From: Halichondria panicea
Taxonomy: Eukaryota > Porifera > Demospongiae > Suberitida > Halichondriidae
Direction: 5' to 3'
Length of the DNA: 64,000 bases
Assembly (NCBI RefSeq): GCF_963675165.1
Contig: NC_087392.1
Coordinates: 1,007,001 to 1,071,000 of the forward strand
The position numbers were made by a program, and so were the translations under genes. Shown one piece after another: positions 1 through 11,224 of this stretch (position 1 is the first letter of the stretch; each line of letters starts with the position of its first letter). Below the pieces are notes generated by a model. That model was not told the origin of the DNA, ran no database searches, and saw only the letters and a program-made list of their open reading frames with translations.

Positions 1-105
1 GTGATACCATTAATGTACCATCGTGATACCAATTACTAAGTGTCTGTGATGCCAATGTGTCTATGTAATATCACTGTATTTATGCACGTTACATTTTGCT
101 TACAG

Positions 106-972
106 ACTGGCCCGGTCCCAGAAGGAGTACAATGAACGAAAGATGCAGAATACACTGCAATATCAGAGAGCTCTGGCAGAACAGGTGATTAGTACGTAGC
201 CGTGCAAAACATAATATTTTCACCTTGATTGTCAATCGGCTAATTCACCAACATTTGTCGTTAGTATCACCTATCACCTCAATGATCAATCACTAACTTA
301 ATGAGCACCATCAGTTGTCCATACATAAATGACATTCTTGTATAATTGTTCCTAAATAGGTCAGCCTAAAGCCATTGGACCTGTACTCCGTTGACACCAT
401 GGAGACAGGCAAACACCTGCACCAACCACTGTTTGGTGTTGTTGATTTCTCTTCGGACAAACGTAGAGATCAACAAGAAAGTTCTAAGAGGCTGCTCAAG
501 GAGCAAATGGAAACAGTAGCTGCTAAACACGATAAGGTAAAAAAGAAGATTGCTCTGGAAAAACTGGAAGAGGCTGAAATGCTGAAACAGACGCGGAAAG
601 GGTAAGTAACATTTTGGAATTTGTTTGTAAAAATGATTTAATTCAACTGCAGGCTCATTGAAGACATTCGTGCTGACAAGCACCACAAGCTAGAGAGGAG
701 GAAGCGTCTGGAGAAGTCGTGGGAAGGTAAAATCAAGGAGAAGTGCCAGCGAGAACTGGAAGAGCTGGCTTACTCAAAGCGGCCCAGTAGTATGCTAGTA
801 CAGGAGCAATGTGACAAGTATCATAGGTTTGTTACGAATGCTTGCAAGTGTGTGACTGAAATGTACTCTTTGCTGCAGGTGTGATCAGTGCATGAGGGCC
901 GTAGGAAACAAGGGAAAATCGAATGTTCACGGGGAGACCAGATATATCTCCGGATCAAGGCTTATGGTGTAA
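106..972 (+). CDS. Coiled-coil protein, C-terminal exons (CCDC81-like?), 5' end outside window
   Basis: Four exons are visible: 106-184, 360-601, 653-826 and 879-972, with GT/AG borders and a continuous frame to a TAA stop. The predicted segment is highly charged (runs of K, E, R, Q), so it should form coiled coil. It ends in a small CxxC-containing tail (RCDQCMRAVGNKGKSN, then ETRYISGSRLMV). A charged coil followed by a short Cys-containing tail ending in GSRLMV or similar reminds me of vertebrate CCDC81, a centrosome/cilium-associated protein, but this is from memory and weak. The start and upstream exons lie left of the window. The gene ends only about 160 bp before ARMC7 on the same strand. 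Confidence 0.6.
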
Positions 973-1134
973 TTTTGAACACATTAATTTTGCTGCACAT
1001 TATTTTTCTATTTTTATGATAATGATTGACAATTATTTTTGTCTTTGTAACTGTTTGCAAAAGAGGGGTGGGGTTAGACCTAAATAATAACTCTCAGAAG
1101 TGACGACCGTGCAGTACAGTGGCAGCGCTTCAGC

Positions 1135-2029
1135 ATGACATTCAGCAGCAAAGGCTACCTGGAGAGAAAGACAGGAGCTCATGGAGTGGGAAGGTTCCAG
1201 TACTTGCAAACTCTAGTTACCGAGTTCCAGGACACACATAAAGAAGGTATTGTAATACCACTCACTATAGAGGGCATGGGATAATTATTCCGCTATGCTA
1301 GGATCCATGGTATAAAATAAGTGGTCCCTGTCCACTGAAATGACCACTGGTGCGTTATATCAATGATTGCGTGCGACCAGCCCAAGTCAGAAATATACTA
1401 GTGTTTAATAATATCATTTTGTTTCATTCAGAGTATAGACTTCAAGTGTTGGCTAATTTCGCCAACTTTGCGTACGATCCCATCAACTATGAGCATTTCC
1501 GCAAGCTCAATGTTTTGGATGTGTTCCTAGATGTCATTGCAGAGGACACTGACGAGAAGGCCATAGAGTTTGCTATTGGAGGCGTGTGCAACTGTTGTCT
1601 GGATAAACTCAACAAAGAGTATTTGGTTGAGAATGATGGAGTGGAGTTGGCAGTCAAGTGTTTGTCCAGTGAGAACGAGGAGACCGTCTTATCAGCCATC
1701 ACTACTCTAATGTACCTCATGACACCACAGACTAAGAAGGGTAAGTCCCGTAAATAGTAAAATAGTAAAATGTTTTGTTATCGTTGCCTTTATTCCCTCG
1801 TGCAGCTATCACAGGGGAGAGTGTTGTTGACCTAATGCAGAGATTCTCAAAATCATCAAACATAAGACTCAGTAATTTGGCTACAGTGTTCTTAGAAGTA
1901 AGTATAGAGTATTTCATTTGCTTTTATACTAGTGACACATGCTTTTTGTTACAGGACTATTGTGACAAACGTCTTACTGGAGAAACCTCAGCAGCCAAGA
2001 AAAGAAAACTGTCAGAACACACCTCATGA
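1135..2029 (+). CDS. ARMC7: Armadillo repeat-containing protein 7
   Basis: Four exons (1135-1246, 1432-1740, 1806-1897, 1955-2029) give 195 aa, close to the 198 aa of human ARMC7. Strongly conserved stretches include [34 protein letters not shown] and [18 protein letters not shown], which run across the armadillo-type helices. ARMC7 is a small nuclear armadillo protein reported in association with spliceosomal components; a precise role is not established. The chosen ATG gives the N-terminal [16 protein letters not shown] block expected in the family. It is tail-to-tail with LDLRAP1, 218 bp away. Confidence 0.93.
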
Positions 2030-2247
2030 GCAATAAAGCAATAAACTATACAATAATGCTTCATTATAAATCTTCTCTTTTTTTAAAACTTCACAATCTC
2101 TTAATTTCTAATAGAGTATGTTGATGTTCCAGCAAGTGAGAATAGAAGTAATAATAATAGTATACATACAAAAACTATCAATATAAACTATCAATAAAAC
2201 TAAACATGGACCACACACAGTCATACGTACGTGTACACATAAACAAA

Positions 2248-5200
2248 TTAATACATAAGCAAGTCATCAATGGACTTAGTCATTGAGAGTTCGTCGGCAG
2301 TTTTATCGCCAGACATGTGATGAGTGACCTCTAAGTTATGACCAGAGCGATCCAAGTGTGAGCCTATGTCGAGGAGGTGTGGGTTGGAGCGTGCCTCCGC
2401 CAGAAGGGTGAACTCTGAGTCAAGGTCATCTTCCATTCGCAAGTAGTCCTGTGGATAATGCATATGTGTGAAAGCGACTGTGGTATATGTGTGGGTGGGT
2501 ACATAGGAAAATCAATTAGCTATATATAATTATGCCTCGGTGCGCATGCGCAAGCGAGGTATACGGTAGTGTGTTTGTGTGTCTGTGTGTGTGTGTGTCT
2601 GTGTGTGTGTCTGTGTAGACTGCTACAGCTGCTCAAGGATGAATCAAGTGCAAGTAAGAGTTTCTATAGGCTTCTAGTCATGTTTACTTGGATTTTAATT
2701 CGTGGATTTGCAAAATAATGCTTCGTTCTCGAGTTATGCCTAGTTTTGCTTACTTGGAATGCCATTGCAGCCTTTTCAGAAGAGCACGTAGCCAAACTTG
2801 TTTACCGAGTGTTGCTACTCTACTTAGTAGTTAGCTCTGCACTAGAACGCTAACTATTGGTAGCTGCAAGAGTGAGAATAGAGCTGCAAGGCTATGCTGA
2901 TGGTGGCAGCCATTAATTTTAGACTTGAACTTTTGGCATCGATCGTTTTTAACAACATTCATGGTTGATCATTACCCACTCTTTGAGTTTGCATGCATGA
3001 TATTGGAAAAAGTAGCTTTATGTTATGTAGCTTTGGCATCTCCACCGAGGCATCAGCACCTGCGGTGCTTTCATTATAGTATGGCATAAGTGAAAGAGGA
3101 GGGAAGTACCTTAAAATTATGTTGTATATGCTATAGCCGCTGATTTTAGAAAACTTTTAATCATGGAGTTCCATTTAGTTTCACATTTCCACAAAATTAA
3201 TAGCAGTTTTAAATGCTTATACATGTATACATGAAGTGGCTCTAGTGACACGCACGCACACTCACCAGACTAATGGCCTTTGACATGGTCGACTTGACAT
3301 CGAGTAGGCCAATCTGTGAGTCATCAGCCGAGGCAAACGGATTGGTCTGCTGTGGAATGGTACAACAAGTGCTTGTTACACATACTGACCAGGTAGAGCG
3401 TAAACAATATTTTATAAACTTGTAAACACACAACAGTGTGCTTGGATAACATAAACCATACCTTTTTTGGTTGTGCTAGAGGAGGGGAGATTTCAATCTT
3501 AGTAGCTGCCATGCCCTCCACCACATTGTCCATAGGGCTGGGTTCAATGACAGTAGGGGGAGCAATAATGGGCACTGGGAGGGGAGAGGGGGTCTTCAAC
3601 TCCTCTCCTGATAGATAAAAAAAATCATTGAATAGTAAAATCTAGCTTTAATATCCGAGTGACTTTTAGACTAGAGGTATGTAGGGATACACGAAAGACA
3701 ATGGCACTCACCGAGATCTGGCTTAGTCTGCTGTGGTGGTGCACCGTTACTGGTGGACACACTAGCCAGAGCGGCTGCAGCTGTCTTCACATTCTCCCTG
3801 GCCTTCTTTTGACTTTCCTTCCTCTTCTTGTGTGCTTGCCATCGCTCAAAAGCAATGTTGAATGCCTGGGCCACTGTCAGAGTAATGGCCTCAGCCTTGG
3901 ACTTCTTGGAGCAGAGAAAGGCATGACATTCAAGCTCCTTGTTCTCGTGATTCCGGCAGATGTAGCAGAACACTTTGTCAAAGTACGGGTCCACAGTGCA
4001 ATAGGACACCCTGCATAAGCGATGAACCTTGAATTAGCAGTTACGGGTACTGACACACAGGAATTAATACTAAAAGGCTACCATAAGAAGCACCAAGGCT
4101 CTGAGTATTCCACAGATACACACACACGATAACTATGGGCTCAAGTTAGCTGGTATAAGCAGAGCATTGTAAGAGGAACATAGGAAGCGTTTGTGATATC
4201 TTCCCTAACAATGAAAGGTTGCGTGTAGGGCCTCACCTGTACAATGGTATTTCCTCCAACTTTATCTGCAGGAGAAAGAATGTAGTTGCTTATACACTAG
4301 AACCATTATCATTCACTATGTATAAGCACCTTTAAACTGTTGGGAAACATTCAATGCAATATTGACATATGCAGCTAAACTGTGTTGGCATCACACACAT
4401 GATCACAAGATGATATTCTTATATTGACATTTATTTTGATTTTTTTAGCTGCCATGGACATTACACATTGCTGTCTGAGCACCCATCACCTAGAAGTGCA
4501 CCACTTTGAACTGTAACTTAAAAGCAAAGGAAAGGTAATTCGATTGCGCCCACTTGATTGCAAACATCACATCTTTTTAAATGGCACATATGGAGCAAAA
4601 TGTATCTCTGACAATAGTACTCAGGAAGTTCACTTCCTATAAAGGTCTTAGTGCTAGGATGTTATGGGGGAAATAAGACCAACACTTGTCACTATTCCTC
4701 ATGGTCCTAAGGTTAAAATGCAGACCAACTACATGTAATGCAAGCTGCTTGTAACTCCACTACCTCACCCAAACAGACCCAGCAAGAGATCCTTATCACA
4801 CTCACCTGTTTCTGTACGTCTTCCAGTTTGATGATTTTGGAGGAGACGATCATCTGAACCTTCTGTAGCTTGCCTCCTCTTGACTTGGCCTGATGTGCAA
4901 GTAGGAAGGAAATGGATTCATGATCAAGGATGCTTTTGGGTATCTACCATATATTGTGTACACCAGCTGTCAATATTAGGCCAAAGGAAGGTAGCTAGTC
5001 CAAGAGCAGAGCTACAGTCAGGTCACCAAGGTTTCATTAACAAACAAACCTTTGTTTCACGGGATAACTTAATTCACATAACACTCCTAAAACACAAATT
5101 GACACTTGGACACTAAATAACGTGATTGTAAATTTGATGGGATTTCTTTACACGCACCACTCCCGAACATAAACAAAACAATGTAGTCTACAGTGTTCAC

Positions 5201-6062
5201 ACTCAGTCTCTGATCTACATTAATTATACACAGAGTGCTTTTAATACCGACTGGCTCTCAACACTCACATGATGCACAATTGACTGGACAGCATCGTCGG
5301 TGGACCCAGGTCCGTGGGTCTTAGTAACAGAGGTGGACCCGAGGTACTGTGTAGGGGGGGGTGGAGAGACACGACTCATTGAGCAAGATATACTAGAATG
5401 GAGCGCATGACTAAAATAGTATCTGTTAACAAGTTGATACTTCCCGTTTATATAACACAATAATTATCATGTAGGCTACGGCGTATCGGGAAAACACGTT
5501 GACTTAAGCAATCATAACCACGCCTATTTGCAACTTTTGTAATAAGAATTTCAATTGCACGCTTATACATGGATGCTGTTACCATGTACTAACACAAAGC
5601 TGTCGTCACTACAGTAGTAGATCTAGTGTATTAATAGTAAGGCTCTTGTGTACAGTAGTGAATACTACTGCACACAAGATGGTATATGATAGACGAAATA
5701 ATTCCCTGACGCTCTGTACGTGTTATGTGTACGTGTGTGGTACGGGCAGTCCAATCCTACCTTGACAAAGAAGGTGACACCAGCGTTAATGGGGTCGTCA
5801 GAATGGTACCAATCCTCATCAAGCTCTGCAAGGGAGGGGATTGAAACACTGCTTGCCTCAATCTCCAGTATAAAATTGCCCTTACACATTTTGTTGTTTG
5901 CAAATGTGTAAAAAGCATATGAAAAGCTTTAGCTACTAGCTAGCTAGCTTGGGGGTGTACCAACTCACTGTCATGCTTTGGTGGTGAGTCATGGCCAAAC
6001 CTCTTACGAATGGCCTTGGGGCTGTTCCTAATGGCCTTGCCAGCAGCACGCAGAGAATCCAT
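2248..6062 (-). CDS. LDLRAP1: LDL receptor adapter protein 1 (ARH) homologue, PTB domain
   Basis: Nine exons on the minus strand (5969-6062, 5761-5825, 5269-5346, 4806-4889, 4237-4265, 3712-4010, 3462-3607, 3266-3349, 2248-2448) give 359 aa. The N-terminus MDSLRAAGKAIRNSP matches vertebrate ARH. A PTB domain follows (about residues 50-190) with FFVKYLGSTSV, the SYCTVDPYFDKVFCYI core and LECHAFLCSKK, then LTVAQAFNIAFERW. The last exon carries the AP-2 appendage-binding block (DLDSEFTLLAEARSNPHLLDIG in two halves). ARH links FxNPxY tails of LDL-type receptors to clathrin and AP-2. A possible clathrin box (LLDV) and an NPF tripeptide lie in exon 8. One exon is only 29 nt. It shares a 183-bp upstream region with the divergent kinesin gene. 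Confidence 0.92.
2535..3080. repeat. Dispersed repeat in LDLRAP1 last intron (CCTCGG...CCGAGG type)
   Basis: Within the intron between the last two LDLRAP1 exons lies a non-coding block that begins with TATGCCTCGGTGCGCATGCG and GAGGTATACGGTAGTG, runs through a TG-rich tract (2573-2618), and ends near 3045-3080 with CCGAGGCATCAGCACCTGCG. Related pieces recur at about 56403-56490 and 62260-62410. The ends are loosely inverted (GCCTCGG / CCGAGGC), as in a non-autonomous transposon. No transposase ORF is present. Confidence 0.6.
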
Positions 6063-6245
6063 GGTGTGAGCTAGCTGTTTAGAAGTTTTGATTTCTTGCT
6101 TGTGTTTGCTATCTATGCTGCGCTCAGTACAGTACAATACAAGACTACAGTGATTTAACTTCCTAGCAGGATGTGAATTTTTGCTTAGGGAGGAGTTGAT
6201 GGATATTGCTAGGAAACTGAATCCTGCCAGCTTGACATTGAAGAG
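6063..6245. promoter_or_regulatory. Bidirectional promoter region, LDLRAP1 / kinesin-14
   Basis: A 183-bp interval separates the divergent start codons of LDLRAP1 (minus) and the kinesin gene (plus). No TATA box is obvious. Both 5' UTRs and core promoters must fit here unless an upstream non-coding exon exists; a possible splice acceptor for such an exon lies near 6210 (TTGCTAG). Confidence 0.55.
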
Positions 6246-8811
6246 ATGGATTTGATGCTGAGGACTAAAGTCTCTACTAGAGTAAGTTCAATGTATTGCA
6301 CTGGATATATAATATCTCTCTCTCTCCAGGAAAAAGAGGAAAGAATTGCTGTTTTGGAAACAGAAAATGCTATTTTGCATCTGCAAATTGCACAGGTACG
6401 TGGGCGGGACATATCTCATATCAAGAGTACTAGTATCCTGTGCAATGAACTGTACCTGTGTTTGCCATTAATACCACCTTTACTTTCTCTTAATCGATCA
6501 ATTTATTGCAGTTGCAAAATTCCTTCAAAGCTCAGCTGAGACGACAAGATGCAAGTTTCTCCAGTTACAAACTTCATCAGCTAAAAATCTCTCAATTGCT
6601 GGATCAAGTACAGGTATGTGATGTCAAATTCATAGAGTCTTAACTATTAAATATGTTGTATTGTAGCAACTCAAACAAAACTTGAGGGACCTTCAGTCCG
6701 AATATGTTACATATCAAGAGGAATGGCACAAAATGACATCAACAGTTCTTCCTGACATCCTCCACAAGCATAGCTGCAAGTTGACTGAATTCAGAGGTAG
6801 GTTGCAACATAGATAATAGGGAGATTCTGTGCTCTATTATCTATGGTTGCAACAATTATTAAAACTACTGTATTTGTGCTGTTGTTGTTTTCAGCTGTAC
6901 AACGTAAATATGAGGAAGAGAGAACAAAAAGGAAAGAGCTGCATAATGAGCTGATTGTGAGCATTTTCTAATCATTTTGTTGTTGTCGTTGTTGTTGTCG
7001 TTGTTGTTTAGCTTCACACATTCCAGGAGCTCCGTGGCAACATCAGAGTGCATTGCAGAGTCAGACCATTGCTACAGACGGACATTGACAAAGAATGTAC
7101 TTGTTGCATTGACTGCATTGATGACGTAAGTAGTGCACCTAACAGTAAAAATGATGTGTACACAAACATTTTTGTTTGACACAGGAAACTGTTAGTGTTG
7201 AGTATTTGCAAACCTCTTACTTGGGCTCTAAAATCAGTAAGAAGCTCTTCTGCTTTGATAGGTAAGGAGAGCCTTGAAACTGTTTGTAAATGTGACTACT
7301 CTAATAGGGTGTACGGTCCGAACGATGCCCAGGAAACTGTGTTTGCTGACGTCAAACCACTGTTAACTTCACTGGTAGATGGGTGAGTTAATTTTGAACA
7401 ATGTATCTAATCATAAACGTCACGCACGTGTGGCTACTACAGGTACAATGTTTGCGTCATGGCTTATGGACAGACCGGAAGTGGGAAGACGTACACTATG
7501 CTTGGTGGCTGTGAGCAATCAGCAGGAGTGCTCCCGTTGGCTGCAACAGAATTATTCAGGTGAGAAAATGGTTATGTTGATTCTGTGAGAATGATGTTAA
7601 TTCTGTGTTAGGTTGGTTGAAGGACGATTGATTGACTGTGAGATTACAGCAACTGTCGTTGAAATCTACAATGAGCAAATAATAGACCTCCTCTCACCAA
7701 AAAGAGTGAGCGATTTAATGGTTGGAAATTATTTATTAGCAAAATTGCCCAGGAAGTTTCTCAACATAATGTTTTGCTCGATCGCAATGGAGATGTTGAA
7801 GTCACTAACATCACAGAAAGGTTATTATTGACATCTTAATTATGCTCTTAAATATTTTATTTTTCAACAGACTTGTGTCGAGTGAGAGTGAGCTGCTCTC
7901 TGTGGTCAGTGAGGGGATGCAACGAAGGGCCACTCACAGTACGCATGTGCACGAGCACTCAAGCAGATCCCACCTCATAGTGACCATCCACATCACGGCT
8001 CGGGGTGAGGGGGGAGTCTCCATCGCCAGCTCTGTCTCCAGTCTACAGCTTAACACAACTATCACTCCAGTCAGCTCCACAGATTCAACTCCACTGGTCA
8101 GTTTTCAGGGGAGGTGTTATATTCAGATTCATCTCCCCCCAGATGTCTCCGACAGGCTCACCCCCCAAACTGAGGTACAGCAGGTCCCACTTATCAAAGT
8201 CCAGCAATCAATTGTCCTTCTCTGGGTTATCTACTGGGAGCAATAAGAGTACCTCCCCGAGGCACAGCTCTCTGTTCCATGTCAAACTGCAGCTGGTGGA
8301 TCTGGCTGGCAGTGAGTGTGTCGGTACGTAAGTGCAGATTACCATTATATGCACACAAGTTCAGATTTATTAACTGTTTTTGTTCATTTTGTTTGCAGGT
8401 CAATCGGGTGTTCATGGAACTCAGTTAAAGGAAGCGCAACACATTAACAAAAGGTATGCAATAAACAGCTCGCTAATATAAATTGTGTTGTTATGACTTT
8501 TCACAGCCTCTGTGCTCTCTCCAATGTGTTGGGGGCTTTAGCTGAGAAGAGGTCTCACATTCCATACAGGAACTCAACTCTCACTCATGTCCTGCAAGAC
8601 TCCATTGGTAAGCCCAACAAGTAATGAGATGTTGCTATAAATGATTTCCCCTTCAGGTGGGAATGCAAAGATGGTCATGTTTCTCTGCCTCTCCCCAACA
8701 AGGCAGCAAGTGGTTGAATCTCTGAGAGTGCTGGGGTTTGGAGCCAGGGCAAGACAAGTGCAGAGACCTCCTCCTACAGCAAAGAGAACTCCTAGAGTGC
8801 AGAATGCATAA
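6246..8811 (+). CDS. Kinesin-14 family motor (C-terminal motor)
   Basis: Sixteen exons encode 552 aa: 6246-6281, 6330-6395, 6512-6613, 6667-6796, 6895-6956, 7012-7125, 7185-7261, 7308-7382, 7443-7559, 7612-7705, 7753-7820, 7871-8096, 8143-8323, 8399-8453, 8507-8607, 8657-8811. Residues 1-130 are coiled coil. The motor begins with [14 protein letters not shown], the neck/beta-1 signature of minus-end-directed kinesin-14. The P-loop GQTGSGKT is at 230-237, switch I SSRSH at 344-348 and switch II DLAGSE follows. Two oddities: the Asn usual before switch I (NEHSSRSH) is His here, and a Ser/Thr-rich insert of roughly 65 residues sits between the switch I strand and [14 protein letters not shown]- or KIF25-like affinity is undecided. 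Its 3' exons are the source of two relic copies downstream. Confidence 0.9.
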
Positions 8812-8884
8812 ACAAACTGTTTGTCTGTGTGTAAAATCCATATTCATTATCACTGCTCGAAATTGGTAAGTTACTATAAAGTTT

Positions 8885-9440
8885 GTTTGAAAAATGTCCT
8901 CAAAAACAGTCAGTGAAGCCAAAACAGCAATCTCAAAGGTACATGTATACTGTCATAATTATGTACACTGTCCCCTTGCGTAAAATCCACTGGCTAAACC
9001 AATTCGTCTTTTGTTCTTCCTCCCTGCCCAACCAGGTGAAGGCTGGTGTGTGCTTGAGTGAGGAGATGATTCGTGATGCCCTGGACAAGTTGAGGGGAGC
9101 AGTGACCATTGTCTACCCCATGAACCTCCCACCCTACGACCCGGTCAGACTCGAGTTTGAAGGAAATGAGGAACTGGCAGGAACACAGGTGAAGAGTGTA
9201 TGACTCTACTGGACAATGCTCTACTGTATTGGTGGCCACTGTGTACATGCAGTAGCTATGAGAGCCTCAGCCTCGATCCTTTACTACACTCATTGTTCTT
9301 CACTTCATTTCATTGCATATACATTTCATTAATGCCTAAGTGTGGTGCACGAATTAAAACAATAATTATACGAAGGTTGAGACGTTAATTGTATGACAAA
9401 TTATCATGTTTATTCTACACTACATACGCACATACTAAGA
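8885..9440 (+). pseudogene. CFAP298 relic, copy 1 (exon 3-5 remnants)
   Basis: About 75 bp after the kinesin stop lie decayed copies of CFAP298 parts: a piece like exon 3 (about 8893-8939), exon 4 (about 9034-9194, coding VKAGVCLSEEMIRDAL and onward), and the following intron. The exon-4 acceptor is damaged (the TACAG before AACCAG is missing). Exon 5 is reduced to its last few bases (near 9426-9437). Exons 1, 2 and 6 are absent. It cannot make CFAP298; it is a by-product of segmental duplication. Confidence 0.85.
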
Positions 9441-9472
9441 GTTCAAGGTTCGTCACAGTAAGCCATCATCTT

Positions 9473-10801
9473 CTATAAGCATTTACAATCCAAATTGTTC
9501 ATATCGTCTTCTATAAATAAGGTTAGTGTCAGTGGATGATACGTTGGCATTATTACTTCATCTACAATCCGCCTTGCTTTGATCACATTGTGCATGTACA
9601 TTTCAGAAGGGTTGTACACACATGGCAGAACAAATTTAATTTGTATATCCTCAATTTTTCCGTGTAAGCTTTCTCCACATATGCCTTTCACAGTCCCCAA
9701 TACAACTAATGCCCACTCCAATGGACCAGAGTGTGGAATGTACCGTGCTTGTACACACACCTTGAAATCTCTCACATAAAATGTTGGGCTATACCATTTT
9801 TTGTTGTCTTCGAAATAGCTCTCAGCAGGAATGCTAAATTGTAGCCCATGCTCGATACCTTCATCATTGATCTTGTTCTGTGAAGAGTCTAATTTTGATT
9901 GGATTGATTTCAGAACAGGCCCAAGATCTCTTGTTACTTTGGCTTTTTTAAGCTCTCTAGATATTCCTTCCTGCATAGACTCTAGCCTCCCTGTGGTTAC
10001 AGTTAGAGCTCTTCTTGTTCGCTTAAACTTTTCAGCTGTTTCTTTCTTTGAATGTTTATATTCTGTCATAAGCTGAATCAAGTGTGTTTGTTGGTTGTCT
10101 GCTAGATGTTTGTCAAGCTGAATCCTCACCAACTTTATCTCACATCCAGCCTCAGCAAAGGTGCACTCAACAGGCTCTAGTGGGCACTCATTGCGATGGG
10201 TAGACACGTCTTGACGAGGCATGTTTCCTGAACCACACTCGTTAGGGCAGGGACATGGGTACTGTTTGCAATTGAAGGCGTGATGCATGGATAACTGATG
10301 AAAGTGCCGTATCTTTTTATTGCAATGTATACAAGTGACTGATCTGTATTCACAAGTGTTTTGTACGTGCTCATCAAGATCTTTTCGAAGCATTTTAGGG
10401 CATTCTTTGTGCAAAGAGAATTCAGGACGATTACGGCACTTGACTTCGACATAACCGCATCCATTATATGACTTCATATGCTTTTCAAAGTTCTGTAGTT
10501 TGTCTCTCCACTTGCATCCCTCGTCTTTGTTACTACACCAAATCTTGAGCTCAGAGATTTCCCTTTTAAGCTTCTTGTCTAGAAAATGATTAAAACCGTT
10601 TCGTTTGGCTCGGCAGTGAGGACAGCTTTGTTGACGGTGCTTCTCAAACCAGTAGTTGAGGCAGGTCTCACAAAAATGTTGTCCACAACAAGAGGTTAGG
10701 TGAGGGTCTCTCAACACCTTGGTACACACTGTACTACACACATATCGATCAGGGACTGTTTCAACAAAGTCATTGTCATAGCCTCCATACTCAGCTGCCA
10801 T
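9473..10801 (-). CDS. RING/TRAF-type zinc-finger protein, paralogue 1 (intronless)
   Basis: One open exon encodes 442 aa. Residues about 20-62 form a RING-like finger (CSTVC, then SCCGQHFCETC, then CPHC); the first Cys pair is spaced CX3C rather than the usual CX2C. TRAF-type zinc fingers follow (about 85-225; CSNKDEGCKWR, CEYRSVTCIHC, CPCPNECG, CPLEPVECTFAEAGC), then a coiled coil (about 240-310). The C-terminal region (WYSPTFYVRDFKVCVQARY) looks like a diverged TRAF-C/MATH fold. This is the layout of TRAF E3 ligase adapters that act below TNF-receptor or Toll-like receptors; the role here is inferred. It lies antisense beside CFAP298 relics, as its two paralogues do. Confidence 0.85.
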   Translation of the reverse strand: MAAEYGGYDNDFVETVPDRYVCSTVCTKVLRDPHLTSCCGQHFCETCLNYWFEKHRQQSCPHCRAKRNGFNHFLDKKLKREISELKIWCSNKDEGCKWRDKLQNFEKHMKSYNGCGYVEVKCRNRPEFSLHKECPKMLRKDLDEHVQNTCEYRSVTCIHCNKKIRHFHQLSMHHAFNCKQYPCPCPNECGSGNMPRQDVSTHRNECPLEPVECTFAEAGCEIKLVRIQLDKHLADNQQTHLIQLMTEYKHSKKETAEKFKRTRRALTVTTGRLESMQEGISRELKKAKVTRDLGPVLKSIQSKLDSSQNKINDEGIEHGLQFSIPAESYFEDNKKWYSPTFYVRDFKVCVQARYIPHSGPLEWALVVLGTVKGICGESLHGKIEDIQIKFVLPCVYNPSEMYMHNVIKARRIVDEVIMPTYHPLTLTLFIEDDMNNLDCKCL

Positions 10802-10914
10802 TCTTACTCTATCACCTAATACTCTTTATAAAGCCTCCTCCAATCAAATTTAGGCTTGCTTATGAATTCATGTCTATTGAAGTATTGTAAACAATATTCA
10901 TATCCCACCTCCAC

Positions 10915-11205
10915 TGGTTGTATCAACCAGCAATCGATCGTCCTTCTCTGGGTTATCTACTGGGAGCAATAGGAGTGCCTCCCCGAGGTACAGCTCTCCG
11001 TTACATGTCAAACTGCAGCTGATGGATCTGGCTGACAGTGAGTGTGTCGGTACGTAAGTGCAGATTACTATTACGTACACAGGTTCAGATTTATCTGTTC
11101 ATTTTTGTTTGCAGGTCAATCGGGTGTTCATGGAACTCAGTTAAAGGAAGCACAACACATTAACAAGAGGTATACAATAAACAGCTTGCTAATTATGTTA
11201 TGACT
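10915..11205 (+). pseudogene. Kinesin-14 relic, copy of exons 13-14
   Basis: This stretch copies kinesin exon 13 (from CAGCAATCGATCGTCCTTCT to the exon 13 donor at about 11050) and exon 14 (about 11115-11169) with the introns between. The copy breaks off inside the following intron and joins directly to a CFAP298 exon-4 copy. The DLAGSE switch II motif is altered to DLADSE. It has no start, P-loop or 3' end and is a duplication remnant. Confidence 0.85.
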
Positions 11206-11224
11206 TTTAAACTTTTGTTTCTTC

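Noticed and set aside
8883-9203. 106-aa ORF as a short independent gene
   Set aside because: It is a CFAP298 exon-4 copy read through its intron borders, lacking the acceptor and the neighbouring exons.
10915-11205. Second kinesin gene
   Set aside because: Only exon 13-14 copies are present, without P-loop, start or end; it is a duplication relic.
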